Assembly (NCBI RefSeq): GCF_030815865.1
Contig: NZ_JAUSXI010000001.1
Location: forward strand, 2,976,001-3,040,000
Reading direction: 5' to 3'
Length of the DNA stretch: 64,000 nt
Source of the DNA: Arthrobacter globiformis
GTDB lineage: Bacteria > Actinomycetota > Actinomycetes > Actinomycetales > Micrococcaceae
This document shows, one piece after another, positions 37,777 to 46,289 of the stretch. The translations under genes and the position numbers were made by a program. The notes beneath the pieces were generated by a model that did not search any database, had not been told where the DNA came from, and saw only the letters and a program-made list of their open reading frames with translations. Position 1 is the stretch's first letter, and each line of letters opens with the position of its first letter.

Positions 37777-38613
37777 CAGGCTTCCTTGAGCACGCGGTTT
37801 GTCAGCTGGCCCAGTCCCTCGATGGTGGTGACCAGGACGTTGCCTTCCTGCAGGTAGCGCTTGGGGTTCTGGGCGTGGCCCACGCCACCGGGGGTCCCGG
37901 TGGCAATCACGTCACCGGGGTGCAGCGTGATGATCGTGGAGATGTAGGAGACCAGGAATTCGGGCGTGAACACGAGGTCGCCGGTGGGGGTCTGCTGCTG
38001 GATGTCGCCGTCGACCGCGGAGGTCATCAGCGGCCCGGCGCTGAACTCATCTTTGGTGACCAGGGCGGGGCCGAACGGGGTGGAGTTTTCCCAGGTTTTG
38101 CCCTGCAGCCACTGGATGGTGCGGAACTGGTAGTCACGCATGCTGATGTCGTTCAGGACGGAGTAGCCGGCGATGTGGTCCGCGGCGTCTGCTTCGCTGA
38201 TCCGCCGGCCCTTCTTGCCGATGACGACGGCGAGCTCGGCTTCCCAGTCCACCGTGTCCGATTCCTGCGGCAGCGCAAGGTCATCATTCGGGCCGATCAG
38301 GGATTCGGTGTACTTGGCGAACAGGGTGGGGTACTCCGGGATTTCCCGGCCCATCTCCTTGATGTGGTTGCGGTAGTTGTGGCCCACGCAGATGATCTTG
38401 CCCGGGGAAGGCACGACGGCGGCGAGGTCGGCGCCGTCGAGCGCGTGGGTTGCGCCGTTGGCCGCCTTCGCCTTTTCTTCCCACGCGGAGTCGCGGAGGA
38501 GTTTCGCCGACGTCGGTGAAGCCGTCGATCTCGATCAGGGTCTCGCCGTCCTGGCGGACAGCCACGGTTTCTGTTTTTTCCCCATTGGAGAGGCGGAGGG
38601 TGAGGAGTCTCAT
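37776..38613 (-). pseudogene. Fumarylpyruvate hydrolase (FAH family) with a one-base frameshift
   Basis: The last step of the gentisate route, cleavage of fumarylpyruvate to fumarate and pyruvate, fits this FAH-family gene. From ATG 38613 the frame reads MRLLTLRLSNGEKTETVAVR and continues to about codon 36, then turns into Arg-rich nonsense. Removing one base near 38502-38512 (for example one A of the coding-strand AAA) joins it to ELLRDSAWEEKAKAANG and then to the intact catalytic domain (KIICVGHNYRNHIKEMG, DWEAELAVVIGKKGRR). The span of 838 nt is 279 codons plus one base, as expected. The part from 38414 (212 residues) holds the whole catalytic domain and might be made alone. The ATG overlaps the gentisate dioxygenase stop (ATGA). 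It may be a true mutation or a sequencing error. Confidence 0.85.
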
Positions 38614-39743
38614 GCGTTCTTTCGTCCTTCGGTGTACGTGCGGTTGAAATTCAGGCGTTCGAAAATGGGGGCGTCGCTGAAGCGGAACAGGTCGAATTCG
38701 GTGTCGGATTGAAGGGACCACTCTGCCCAGGATGGGACCACGAAGAGGTCGCCCTTGGCCAGCTTCTTGGTCTCGCCGTTCAGGGTGGCGGTGCCGGACC
38801 CTTCGAAGACCTGCCACACGCTGGATCCGACCTCGCGGACGGCTTCGGTGGCGGCACCGGCGCGGAGCCGGTGGAACTCGGCGCGGATGGTGGGCATCAC
38901 GTCCCCGCCGGTGGTGGGGTTGGTGTACCGGACGGCGGCGTGGCCCTGGGACACGGTGGCCGGGTGGCCTTCGTCCTCGAGCAGCAGCTGCTCGCGAAGG
39001 GCCCGGTCGGTGTGCTCCCAGCGGTACGCAGCGATGGGGGAACTCGTGGTGTCACCCAGGCCGGAGAGCGGCCGCAGGCCCGGGTGGGCCCAGAGCCGCT
39101 CGGAGCGGGAGATGTCCGGGGTGGCCTCGTCGGTGACGCGCTCGGTGCCGAACTCGAAGAACCCGGCGTCGGCGTAGTGCACGAAAGGGATGTCCAGGCC
39201 GTCGATCCAGGCCATCGGCTGGTCGGTGTCGTTGTGGTGGCCGTGGAAGTTCCAGCCCGGCGTCAGCAGGAAGTCGCCGCGGGACATCCGTACCGGGTCG
39301 CCGTTCACCACGGTCCAGACGCCTTCGCCCTCGACGACGAAGCGGAAGGCGTTCTGTGAGTGGCGGTGTTCCGGGGCCGTCTCGCGGGCACCGAGGTACT
39401 GGATCGCCGCCCACAACGTCGGCGTGGCGTACGGAGTGCCACCCAGCCCTGGGTTGGCGAGGGCGATGGCCCGGCGTTCACCGCCGCGGCCCACGGGAAC
39501 CAGGTCACCGGCCCGGGCGGCCAGCGGGTAGAGGTCGTTCCAGCGCCAGACATGGGGCAGGGCCTTAGGTGTGGGGACCATCGGCATCAGGTCACCGATC
39601 TCGGTCCACAACGGGATCAGGTTCCCGCGGTCAAAATCCCGGTACAGCTCCTCCAGCTGGGCAGCTTCCTCTGGCGTCGGCTCCGCAGCCGTATGCCCCG
39701 CGGCCACTGATTCATAAGTCGTGTTCTCGGCGCTGATGGTCAC
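38610..39743 (-). CDS. Gentisate 1,2-dioxygenase
   Basis: The 377-residue bicupin ring-cleavage enzyme opens gentisate to maleylpyruvate with Fe(II) and O2. The first cupin holds the metal-binding HRHSQNAFRFVVEGEGVW and the substrate-region motif LLTPGWNFHGHHND; the second cupin is near residues 300-360 (VWQVFEGSGTATLNGE). GAGGAGG lies 5 nt before GTG 39743. It is the first gene of a coupled unit with the FAH hydrolase (ATGA overlap) and the maleylpyruvate isomerase. An inverted repeat at 39822-39836 in its promoter region matches one at the IclR gene. Confidence 0.94.
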   Translation of the reverse strand: MTISAENTTYESVAAGHTAAEPTPEEAAQLEELYRDFDRGNLIPLWTEIGDLMPMVPTPKALPHVWRWNDLYPLAARAGDLVPVGRGGERRAIALANPGLGGTPYATPTLWAAIQYLGARETAPEHRHSQNAFRFVVEGEGVWTVVNGDPVRMSRGDFLLTPGWNFHGHHNDTDQPMAWIDGLDIPFVHYADAGFFEFGTERVTDEATPDISRSERLWAHPGLRPLSGLGDTTSSPIAAYRWEHTDRALREQLLLEDEGHPATVSQGHAAVRYTNPTTGGDVMPTIRAEFHRLRAGAATEAVREVGSSVWQVFEGSGTATLNGETKKLAKGDLFVVPSWAEWSLQSDTEFDLFRFSDAPIFERLNFNRTYTEGRKNA

Positions 39744-39821
39744 GTGGGCCTCCTCGATAGGTCAGAACAGTTCGTTGGCGTAGTTCGACCGTACGGATGG
39801 AGCTATGTGATCCCCAGCATA

Positions 39822-39836
39822 TTCTGCTGGTCAGAA
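39822..39836. promoter_or_regulatory. Candidate IclR operator upstream of gentisate dioxygenase
   Basis: TTCTG-CTGGT-CAGAA is an inverted repeat with 5-bp arms and a 5-bp spacer. The same arms and spacer length occur at 40688-40702 beside the IclR gene. If TACGGT (minus strand, 39788-39793) is the -10 box of the dioxygenase gene, the site is centred near -48, an activator-type position. That -10 assignment is tentative. Confidence 0.6.
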
Positions 39837-39873
39837 TTGTCTGCGCAGTCTGATTGTCCTTACTGCCGGAGCC

Positions 39874-40695
39874 TCACTCCGGCTCTGCCGGATTGGCCGC
39901 GATATCGATCTCTAGCTGCCGGCAGGTTTCCCGCAGGGCGGGGACCAGTCCGGCGTCGAACAACCTGCGGAACCGCGTCGCAGGAGTGGCGACGCTGAGC
40001 GCACCGACCACCTGCCCGTGCCGGTTGTGCAGGGCGATGCCGAGGGCACTCACACCCTCCTCCGTGCCTTCAAAGTTGGCCGCGAAGCCGTTGCTGCGGA
40101 TGGACTCAAGCTCCCGCAGGAACGTTGGGTAGTCCGCCGCGGGAATTGTGTCCCCGCCAATTTCGGCACTGTTGCTGCGGAAGAGCTGTTCGATCATCGG
40201 GGTTTCAAGTTCGGCGAGCATGGCCTTGCCCCCGGAGGTCTTGTTGGCCGGCATCACCGTCCCCTGCCGGTCCCCAACCCGCAACACATTGTTTCCCTCC
40301 ACTGTGGCCAAAAACCGCACCTTCGTGCCCACCCGAACCATGAGGTTGACGGTCTCGTTAAGTTGGGCGGACAGCAGCTCCATGTGCGGCTGGGCGAGCG
40401 AGCGGAGCAGCCTGGTCCAGCTCAGCCCGGCCGGCCCGACCCCCATTGCCGGCCCGGGCACGTAGCGGCGGTTTTCATCCTGGACGGCGAAACCCCGGTA
40501 CACCAGCATCGCCAGAAGCCGGTGGGCGGTGGACGGAGCCACGCCCAGCTCCCCGGCTGCGTCCTTGAGCCTCAGTGCACCACCGTCCCGGAGCAGCTGC
40601 AGGAGCTGCAGCGCGTTGTCCACTGCCTCGATGGAATAGGTGGGCCGCTTTTGCACGGTCTTCCGGGACGACTTGGAAGATGGGATGTTCTGCAC
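39874..40695 (-). CDS. IclR-family transcriptional regulator
   Basis: The 273-residue regulator has an N-terminal winged helix (about 20-85: LRLKDAAGELGVAPSTAHRLLAML) and a C-terminal effector-binding IclR domain (TSGGKAMLAELETPMIEQLF, NRHGQVVGALSVATPATRF). Its place between the dioxygenase unit and the transporter-hydroxylase unit marks it as their regulator, with an aromatic acid as probable ligand. GTG 40695 has TAGAAT 6 nt upstream, a leaderless start. The inverted repeat 40688-40702 covers this start codon and transcription start, which suggests self-repression. Confidence 0.92.
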   Translation of the reverse strand: MQNIPSSKSSRKTVQKRPTYSIEAVDNALQLLQLLRDGGALRLKDAAGELGVAPSTAHRLLAMLVYRGFAVQDENRRYVPGPAMGVGPAGLSWTRLLRSLAQPHMELLSAQLNETVNLMVRVGTKVRFLATVEGNNVLRVGDRQGTVMPANKTSGGKAMLAELETPMIEQLFRSNSAEIGGDTIPAADYPTFLRELESIRSNGFAANFEGTEEGVSALGIALHNRHGQVVGALSVATPATRFRRLFDAGLVPALRETCRQLEIDIAANPAEPE

Positions 40696-40702
40696 ATCAG
40701 AA
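40688..40702. promoter_or_regulatory. Candidate IclR operator in the divergent iclR/transporter promoter
   Basis: TTCTG-CACAT-CAGAA repeats the arms and spacing of the site at 39822. It covers the probable leaderless transcription start of the IclR gene (GTG 40695) and is centred about 49 bp upstream of ATG 40744 of the transporter gene. One site could thus repress the regulator gene and activate the transporter-hydroxylase operon. Confidence 0.65.
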
Positions 40703-40743
40703 TTCTATGGCGCCTGCCCTGCCACGGCGCTGACAGTAGTGGG

Positions 40744-42114
40744 ATGAATCACACACTTCCCGCCGCAGCGCCGCACGGGTCCTCGCAGGGGGCTCCCGCC
40801 CGCACTGCCGCTAATGGGCCCGCATCGAGGTTCTCCAAAAGCTCGGCAGCGGCTGTCCTCGTCTGCTGGCTGCTGGTGGTCTTTGACGGTTACGACCTCA
40901 TCGTCTACGGCACCGTCCAGTCCTCCCTGATCTCCGAGACCGGCTGGGGACTGAGCAAGGCCACCGCCGGAACCATCGGATCCATGGCCTTCGTCGGCAT
41001 GATGATCGGGGCGATCTTTGCCGGCCGGATGGCCGACACCTGGGGTCGCCGCCGCACCATCCTGGGCTGCGCCATCATTTTCTCGATCTTCACCATCCTT
41101 TGCGCCTTCGCCCCCAACGCAGCCGTCTTCGGCACCCTGCGGCTCCTCGCGGGCATCGGGCTCGGCGGCCTGGTGCCGTCAGCGAACGCCCTCGTTGCCG
41201 AGCTGGTGCCCGCCAAATGGCGGTCCACCATTGCCACCCTGATGATGTCCGGCGTCCCGATCGGCGGATCCATCGCCGCGCTCGTCGGCATCCAGATGAT
41301 CCCCGCCTTCGGCTGGGAGTCAATGTTCCTGGTGGCCGTGCTTGCCCTGGCGATCGTGGTGCCGCTCGGCCTGAAATACCTTCCGGAGACGCTGGCCCCG
41401 CTAAGCGCCATGGATGTTGCCGCGGCCAAGGCGGCCCGCAACGCGACCGGAAAGGCAGCCGGCAGCGGTCGCACGCTCAAGGAACCGTCCGGCTTCAGTT
41501 CCCTGCTCCGCGCCCCCTATCTGGGGGTCAGCGTACTGTTCGCTGTGGCCACGATTGCCACCCTCTTTGCCTGGTACGGGTTGGGCACCTGGCTGCCGAA
41601 CCTCATGCAGATGGCCGGCTACAACCTGGGCTCCGCCCTGACGTTCGCCCTGGCCCTCAATCTCGGGGCGGTGGCCGGCTCGGTCATCACGGCCTGGGCA
41701 GGCACCCGTTTCGGTCCGATTCCGACGGCGATCGCCGCGGCCGCCGTCGCTGCCGGAGCGCTCGTGGTCCTCGTGACCGGGCCGCCCGTCGGCGTCGTCT
41801 ACTTCATGCTGGTCCTTGCCGGCGTCGGCACGCATGGCACGCAGTGCCTCATCATCGCCGCCGTCGCGAGCCACTATCCCGGGCATCTGCGGGGGACCGC
41901 GCTGGGCTGGGCTCTGGGGACGGGCCGCATCGGCGCCGTCGCCGCACCGCAGGTGGGCGGCCTACTGCTCGCCGCCGGTTTGGGCGTCAATTCCAATTTC
42001 CTGGCCTTCGCCGGTGCAGCCACCATCGCCGCCGTCCTGCTGGCCGCCGTCGGTCTCAAACTCAAGTCAAAACTTTCAATTTCCCCCTCACCAACAGGAG
42101 CAAACAATGTCTGA
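40744..42114 (+). CDS. Aromatic acid:H+ symporter (MFS, AAHS type)
   Basis: The 456-residue carrier has 12 predicted helices and the AAHS-family wording DGYDLIVYGTVQSSL in helix 1, GRMADTWGRRR between helices 2 and 3, and LVAELVPAKWRSTIATLMMSG. The Asp in DGYD is needed for proton-coupled aromatic acid uptake in PcaK-like relatives. It probably imports 3-hydroxybenzoate or gentisate. GACAGT lies 6 nt before ATG 40744. The stop overlaps the start of the hydroxylase gene by 8 bp, so the two are one operon. Confidence 0.92.
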   Translation: MNHTLPAAAPHGSSQGAPARTAANGPASRFSKSSAAAVLVCWLLVVFDGYDLIVYGTVQSSLISETGWGLSKATAGTIGSMAFVGMMIGAIFAGRMADTWGRRRTILGCAIIFSIFTILCAFAPNAAVFGTLRLLAGIGLGGLVPSANALVAELVPAKWRSTIATLMMSGVPIGGSIAALVGIQMIPAFGWESMFLVAVLALAIVVPLGLKYLPETLAPLSAMDVAAAKAARNATGKAAGSGRTLKEPSGFSSLLRAPYLGVSVLFAVATIATLFAWYGLGTWLPNLMQMAGYNLGSALTFALALNLGAVAGSVITAWAGTRFGPIPTAIAAAAVAAGALVVLVTGPPVGVVYFMLVLAGVGTHGTQCLIIAAVASHYPGHLRGTALGWALGTGRIGAVAAPQVGGLLLAAGLGVNSNFLAFAGAATIAAVLLAAVGLKLKSKLSISPSPTGANNV

Positions 42115-43363
42115 GCACGCCACGTCCACCGATGTCCTCGTCATCGGAGGGGGAATGGCCGGACTGGCCGGAGCCCTCGCACTGCGTGAAAACGGCGCCA
42201 ACGTCACCCTCGTGGAGCGGGCCCCCGAGTTCGGCGAGGTCGGCGCGGGGCTGCAGATGGCCCCCAACGCCGCCCGCGTCCTCCGGCGCTGGGGCCTGCT
42301 GGAAAAGGCGCTTGAGATCGGTGTCCAGCCCAAGCACCTGGTTTTCCGCGATGCCGTCACCGGCGAGGAGCTCACCCGCCAGACGCTCGGCGGGGAATTC
42401 GCCGAACGCTACGGTGCGCCGTACGTGGTGATCCACCGCAGCGACCTGCACCGGGTCCTGCTCGAAGCCTGTGAAGCGGCGGGGGTCAAGCTTGTGAACG
42501 ACGTCATGGTCGAGAGCGTTGAAACCGTGAACGGCCGCGGCGTGGCCCACACCGCCGCCGGCGTGGACTACGAGGCCGACGTCGTAATCGGTGCCGACGG
42601 ACTCAAGTCCACCCTGCGTCCGCTCGTGGCCAGCGACGAGCCGGTCTCATCGGCCTACGTTGCCTACCGCGGCACCGTGCCGATCACCCAAAATACTCCC
42701 AAGGCCGACTTGGAGGACGTTATCGTCTACCTCGGACCGGACTGCCACCTCGTGCAGTATCCGCTGCGCAAGGGCGAGCTGCTGAACACTGTGGCCGTCT
42801 TCAAGTCCCCCTCCTTCGAACGCGGCGAAGAGCAGTACGGGGGAGTGGACGAACTGGAGGCCGCGTACAAGGATGGCGTTCCCGCCGTCCAGGAAGCGCT
42901 GAAGAACCTGGGCACCAGCATGCGCTGGCCCATGTACGACCGCGACCCGATCGAAAACTGGGTCGCCGGCCGGATGGTGCTGATGGGCGACGCCGCGCAT
43001 CCGATGCTCCAGTACCTCGCCCAGGGTGCCTGCCAGGCCCTCGAGGACGCAGCCGTGCTGCAGGACGTCAGCAACGGCACCGTGTTCACCCCCGACGGCG
43101 TCAACCCGGAAGGGTGGGACGACGCCATCCGGGAATTCAACGTCCTCCGCGCCGGCCGCACCGCCCGGGTGCAGCGCACGGCGCGGGTCTGGGGAGAGTC
43201 CTGGCACGTCTCGGGCCTGGCACGGACGCTGCGCAACCTGCTCTTCAAGAGCAGGAAAGACAACGACTTCCGGTACAACGACTGGCTGTTCGGCCGGGAT
43301 GGCGACGGCGTGCCCTCGGCTGCCGTGCCGGCGTCGTCAGTGGGGGCGAAGGTTCCGGCGTAA
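42107..43363 (+). CDS. FAD-dependent 3-hydroxybenzoate 6-monooxygenase
   Basis: The 418-residue flavoprotein belongs to the single-component aromatic hydroxylases. It has the FAD motif VLVIGGGMAGLAGALAL at the N-terminus, the DG motif VVIGADGLKS in the middle and the GD motif LMGDAAHPMLQYLAQGACQALEDA. The cluster with gentisate genes points to 3-hydroxybenzoate 6-hydroxylase, giving gentisate; salicylate 5-hydroxylation is less likely for this type. AGGAG stands 7 nt before ATG 42107; the open frame back to 41816 lies inside the transporter gene. Confidence 0.9.
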   Translation: MSEHATSTDVLVIGGGMAGLAGALALRENGANVTLVERAPEFGEVGAGLQMAPNAARVLRRWGLLEKALEIGVQPKHLVFRDAVTGEELTRQTLGGEFAERYGAPYVVIHRSDLHRVLLEACEAAGVKLVNDVMVESVETVNGRGVAHTAAGVDYEADVVIGADGLKSTLRPLVASDEPVSSAYVAYRGTVPITQNTPKADLEDVIVYLGPDCHLVQYPLRKGELLNTVAVFKSPSFERGEEQYGGVDELEAAYKDGVPAVQEALKNLGTSMRWPMYDRDPIENWVAGRMVLMGDAAHPMLQYLAQGACQALEDAAVLQDVSNGTVFTPDGVNPEGWDDAIREFNVLRAGRTARVQRTARVWGESWHVSGLARTLRNLLFKSRKDNDFRYNDWLFGRDGDGVPSAAVPASSVGAKVPA

Positions 43364-43411
43364 CCGGGCGGCGCTGTAGCGCAGCGGCGTCCTAGCAGAG
43401 CCTGGAGTCTG

Positions 43412-43436
43412 GGGGCATTGCCCCGCCCTGCGGGCG
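43412..43436 (+). terminator. Two adjacent GC-rich hairpins after the hydroxylase gene
   Basis: GGGGC-ATT-GCCCC (43412-43424) is followed at once by CGCCC-TGC-GGGCG (43424-43436). They lie 49 bp after the hydroxylase stop and before the next gene. There is no T run, so a role as terminator is only possible. Confidence 0.3.
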
Positions 43437-43484
43437 TTCCGTAGCGTTGGGTTCAGCGCCGGTTGCAGGCGTTGGAGGAATGCC

Positions 43485-44048
43485 GTGGGAAATGCCGCGC
43501 GGAAAGAAGACACCGCGCTGAATGGAGGCACCGAGGACAGGGTCGCCCTGTACCTCGATGTCGACGGCGTGGTGTGCCCGTTCGGCCCGAGGGGCACTAC
43601 GCCGTGGGGCTCGGCCTGGCGTTACGCCTACGCCGGGATGCTCGAGGTGGCCTACTCGGCCGAGCTGGTTGCCGCCTTGAACCGGCTGACGCTGTGGCCC
43701 GGTCTCCGCTGCGTCTGGCTCACCAGCTGGGAGGAACTGGCGCCGGCCGTGCTCTGCCCGGTAACCGGACTGGAGGGAAGCTCGTGGCCGGTTCTCACCG
43801 CGGACGGGGCGGGAAGCGGCGCGGAGTGGTGGAAGCTGGAAGCCATCCAGGCGGATGTGGGCAGGAACACGCCGGAGCGGATCATCTGGGTGGATGACCA
43901 GCTCGCATTTGAAGGCCGGGCGCAGGCATGGGCACGGATCCTTGGCCGCCGTGCCTTGCTAGTCTCGCCGGACCCCCGGACCGGACTGTCGCCACGTCAG
44001 CTGGAGGCCATCCGCGCCTTCTCCCGGCCCCCGGACCGGCAGGTGTGA
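43485..44048 (+). CDS. HAD-like hydrolase domain protein
   Basis: The 187-residue protein has the first HAD motif ALYLDVDGVV (Asp25, Asp27) and a later acidic motif IIWVDDQLAFEG, as in small cytoplasmic HAD proteins. Only a short cap is present. The substrate is unknown. GGAGG stands 6 nt before GTG 43485. The gene stands alone between the catabolic cluster and the phosphate transporter. Confidence 0.82.
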   Translation: MGNAARKEDTALNGGTEDRVALYLDVDGVVCPFGPRGTTPWGSAWRYAYAGMLEVAYSAELVAALNRLTLWPGLRCVWLTSWEELAPAVLCPVTGLEGSSWPVLTADGAGSGAEWWKLEAIQADVGRNTPERIIWVDDQLAFEGRAQAWARILGRRALLVSPDPRTGLSPRQLEAIRAFSRPPDRQV

Positions 44049-44230
44049 CAGAGTATGGGCCTTGCAGGTTTGACCTCGTCTGCAGGACGCGTACCATCGA
44101 TAAGGTTTCAAGCCCGCTCTGCAGCTCCGCTACCCCCAGACGTTTTCTTAAACAGCGGGTGAACTATGCTGTGCAGTGCAGGCAGGGGAAGTGGAACTGC
44201 TGTACGTAGACTCTGCAGATTGGGCAACAG

Positions 44231-45457
44231 GTGGACATCACCTTAATGGTGGCGCTGGTCATTTCGCTGGCACTATTTTTCGATTTCACGAACGGGTTCC
44301 ATGACACCGCAAACGCGATGGCCACGCCCATTGCCACCGGTGCCATCAAGCCCAAGACTGCGGTTGCACTAGCCGCGGTCCTGAACCTGGTTGGCGCCTT
44401 CCTGTCCACGGAAGTTGCCAAGACGGTCTCGGGTGGCATCATCCGCGAGGGGTCCGGCGGAATCCAGATCACCCCGGACATCATTTTCGCCGGCCTCATG
44501 GGCGCCGTCCTGTGGAACATGATCACGTGGCTGAAGGGCCTGCCGTCCAGCTCATCCCATGCGCTCTTCGGAGGTCTAATCGGCGCGGCGATCGCCGGCA
44601 TCGGCTTCCACTCCGTCAATTTGGAAACACTGCTCCAAAAAGTCATTCTTCCCGCTGTCTTCGCCCCCGTCATTGCCGGGCTGGTGGCCTACGCCTGCAC
44701 CCGCATCGCCTACGCACTCACGTCGCGGCATGATCCCGAAACGGGCAGCAAGCTCACCCAGAAGCGCGGCGGCTTCCGGACCGGCCAAATCTTCACTTCC
44801 AGCCTGGTGGCGCTGGCCCACGGTACGAACGACGCCCAGAAGACCATGGGCATCATCACCCTGGTGCTGATCTCGGCCGGAACGCAGGAGCCCGGTTCGG
44901 GTCCGCAGCTCTGGGTGATCGCGGCCTGCGCGTTGGCCATTGCCATCGGAACCTACGCCGGTGGCTGGCGAATCATCAGGACCATGGGTGCCGGACTCAC
45001 CGAGGTGAAGCCCGCCCAGGGCTTTGCGGCCGAATCGAGCACCGCGTCCGCCATTCTGGCCTCCTCGCACCTGGGCTTTGCCCTGTCCACCACGCAGGTG
45101 GCCTCCGGATCCGTGATCGGCTCCGGAATGGGTCGCCGGGGTACGACCGTTCGCTGGGGCATGGTGGGACGGATCGCCCTCGGCTGGCTCTTCACGCTGC
45201 CGGCCGCCGGCATCGTTGGTGCCTTGACGGCGCTGCTCGTCAAGACCGGAATCGCCGGTGTGGTGATCGCAGCTGTGGCAGGCACCGGGGCCGTGCTGTA
45301 CATGTTCCTGGTATCCCGTAAATCCGAGGTTGGCCATCACAACGCCGTGGAGGTCGAAGAGGCCGGGCAGGCAGTCCGCTGGGCCAAGAAGAAGGCCCTC
45401 GCCAGGGCACGCGCCGCCGAGCGCGCCAAGAACAATCCGAAGGACCCGCAGCGATGA
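44231..45457 (+). CDS. pit: Inorganic phosphate transporter, Pit family
   Basis: The 408-residue membrane protein has the duplicated PiT signature: FFDFTNGFHDTANAMATPIATGA near the N-terminus and SLVALAHGTNDAQKTMGIITLVL in the second half. It imports phosphate (as metal-phosphate) with protons. The C-terminus is a long basic cytoplasmic tail (KKKALARARAAERAKNN). GTG 44231 is the start used; ATG 44246 is possible. Its end overlaps the next small gene by ATGA. A tentative promoter is TTGACC (44070) - 16 bp - TACCAT (44092). Confidence 0.93.
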   Translation: MDITLMVALVISLALFFDFTNGFHDTANAMATPIATGAIKPKTAVALAAVLNLVGAFLSTEVAKTVSGGIIREGSGGIQITPDIIFAGLMGAVLWNMITWLKGLPSSSSHALFGGLIGAAIAGIGFHSVNLETLLQKVILPAVFAPVIAGLVAYACTRIAYALTSRHDPETGSKLTQKRGGFRTGQIFTSSLVALAHGTNDAQKTMGIITLVLISAGTQEPGSGPQLWVIAACALAIAIGTYAGGWRIIRTMGAGLTEVKPAQGFAAESSTASAILASSHLGFALSTTQVASGSVIGSGMGRRGTTVRWGMVGRIALGWLFTLPAAGIVGALTALLVKTGIAGVVIAAVAGTGAVLYMFLVSRKSEVGHHNAVEVEEAGQAVRWAKKKALARARAAERAKNNPKDPQR

Positions 45458-45675
45458 AGTGGTTGGAACTCCTCACCGTAGCCGGCGCCACGTTGGTAGC
45501 CGCCGTGACCCTTGTGGTCCTCTATTCCCTCGGCGTTCGGCTTACGGCCATCGCCGGTGACCGCCAGGTGGCTGCGCCCGGATGGGTCCGGTACCTCGCC
45601 TATGCGTGCTTCGGGCTCAGTGGCATCGCCGTGCTGTTCGGGCTCTACCTGATCATTCCGTACTTCAGCGGCTAG
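45454..45675 (+). CDS. Small membrane protein coupled to the Pit transporter
   Basis: The 73-residue protein has two hydrophobic helices (about 5-30 and 48-70) joined by a short charged loop. Its ATG overlaps the pit stop codon (ATGA), so the two are made together. A function as a subunit or modulator of the transporter is an inference from this coupling; I recognise no family. Confidence 0.85.
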   Translation: MKWLELLTVAGATLVAAVTLVVLYSLGVRLTAIAGDRQVAAPGWVRYLAYACFGLSGIAVLFGLYLIIPYFSG

Positions 45676-45722
45676 CCCCCCCGCCTCTGGGAAGACGGAA
45701 CCGCAGTGGCTATTCTGGGCCC

Positions 45723-46271
45723 ATGCCCACTGCCCAGTATTACGTTGCCTCCTCCCTCGACGGCTTCATCGCCACCGCTGACGACGATCTTGCGTGGTTG
45801 CTGCAGTTCGACGGCTTCGAAGGCGGCAAGGAAAGCTATGACGCCTTCATGTCCGGCGTCGGGTGCATCGTCATGGGCGGGACCACCTACGAGTGGCTGA
45901 TGGAGCACGAACCCGGCAACTGGCCATACCCGGTCACGCCCTGCTGGATCTTCACACACCACGAGTTCAGCGCCCCGCCGGGGGCCGACGTCACGTTCGT
46001 GCGCGGTGCGGTGGCCGAGTTCATTGACGACCTTAGGCGTGACGCCGCCGGCAAAAACATCTGGGTGGTGGGCGGTGGCGACCTCGCCGCCCAGTTCGCC
46101 GGTGCCGGCCTTCTGGACGAGCTGATCGTCTCGGTCATTCCGGTGGTGCTCGGCGCGGGAAAGCGGCTGCTTCCCCTCGTCCAGGGCCCGACGGCGCCAC
46201 TTGAGTTGCAGGAGGCTCGCACCCAGGGGCGGGGGATCGTGGAGCTCCGGTACCGCTGGCCTGGGCGCTAA
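45723..46271 (+). CDS. Dihydrofolate reductase-like (RibD C-terminal) family protein
   Basis: The 182-residue protein has the RibD_C/DHFR-like fold: QYYVASSLDGFIATADDDLAWL, CIVMGGTTYEWL and the NADPH site NIWVVGGGDLAAQF. It is a stand-alone reductase with unknown substrate, not a true FolA. TATTCT lies 6 nt before ATG 45723, a leaderless start. It converges on the thioesterase gene with 18 bp between the stops. Confidence 0.87.
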   Translation: MPTAQYYVASSLDGFIATADDDLAWLLQFDGFEGGKESYDAFMSGVGCIVMGGTTYEWLMEHEPGNWPYPVTPCWIFTHHEFSAPPGADVTFVRGAVAEFIDDLRRDAAGKNIWVVGGGDLAAQFAGAGLLDELIVSVIPVVLGAGKRLLPLVQGPTAPLELQEARTQGRGIVELRYRWPGR

Positions 46272-46289
46272 TTTTTCGTTTGTGGGCCG

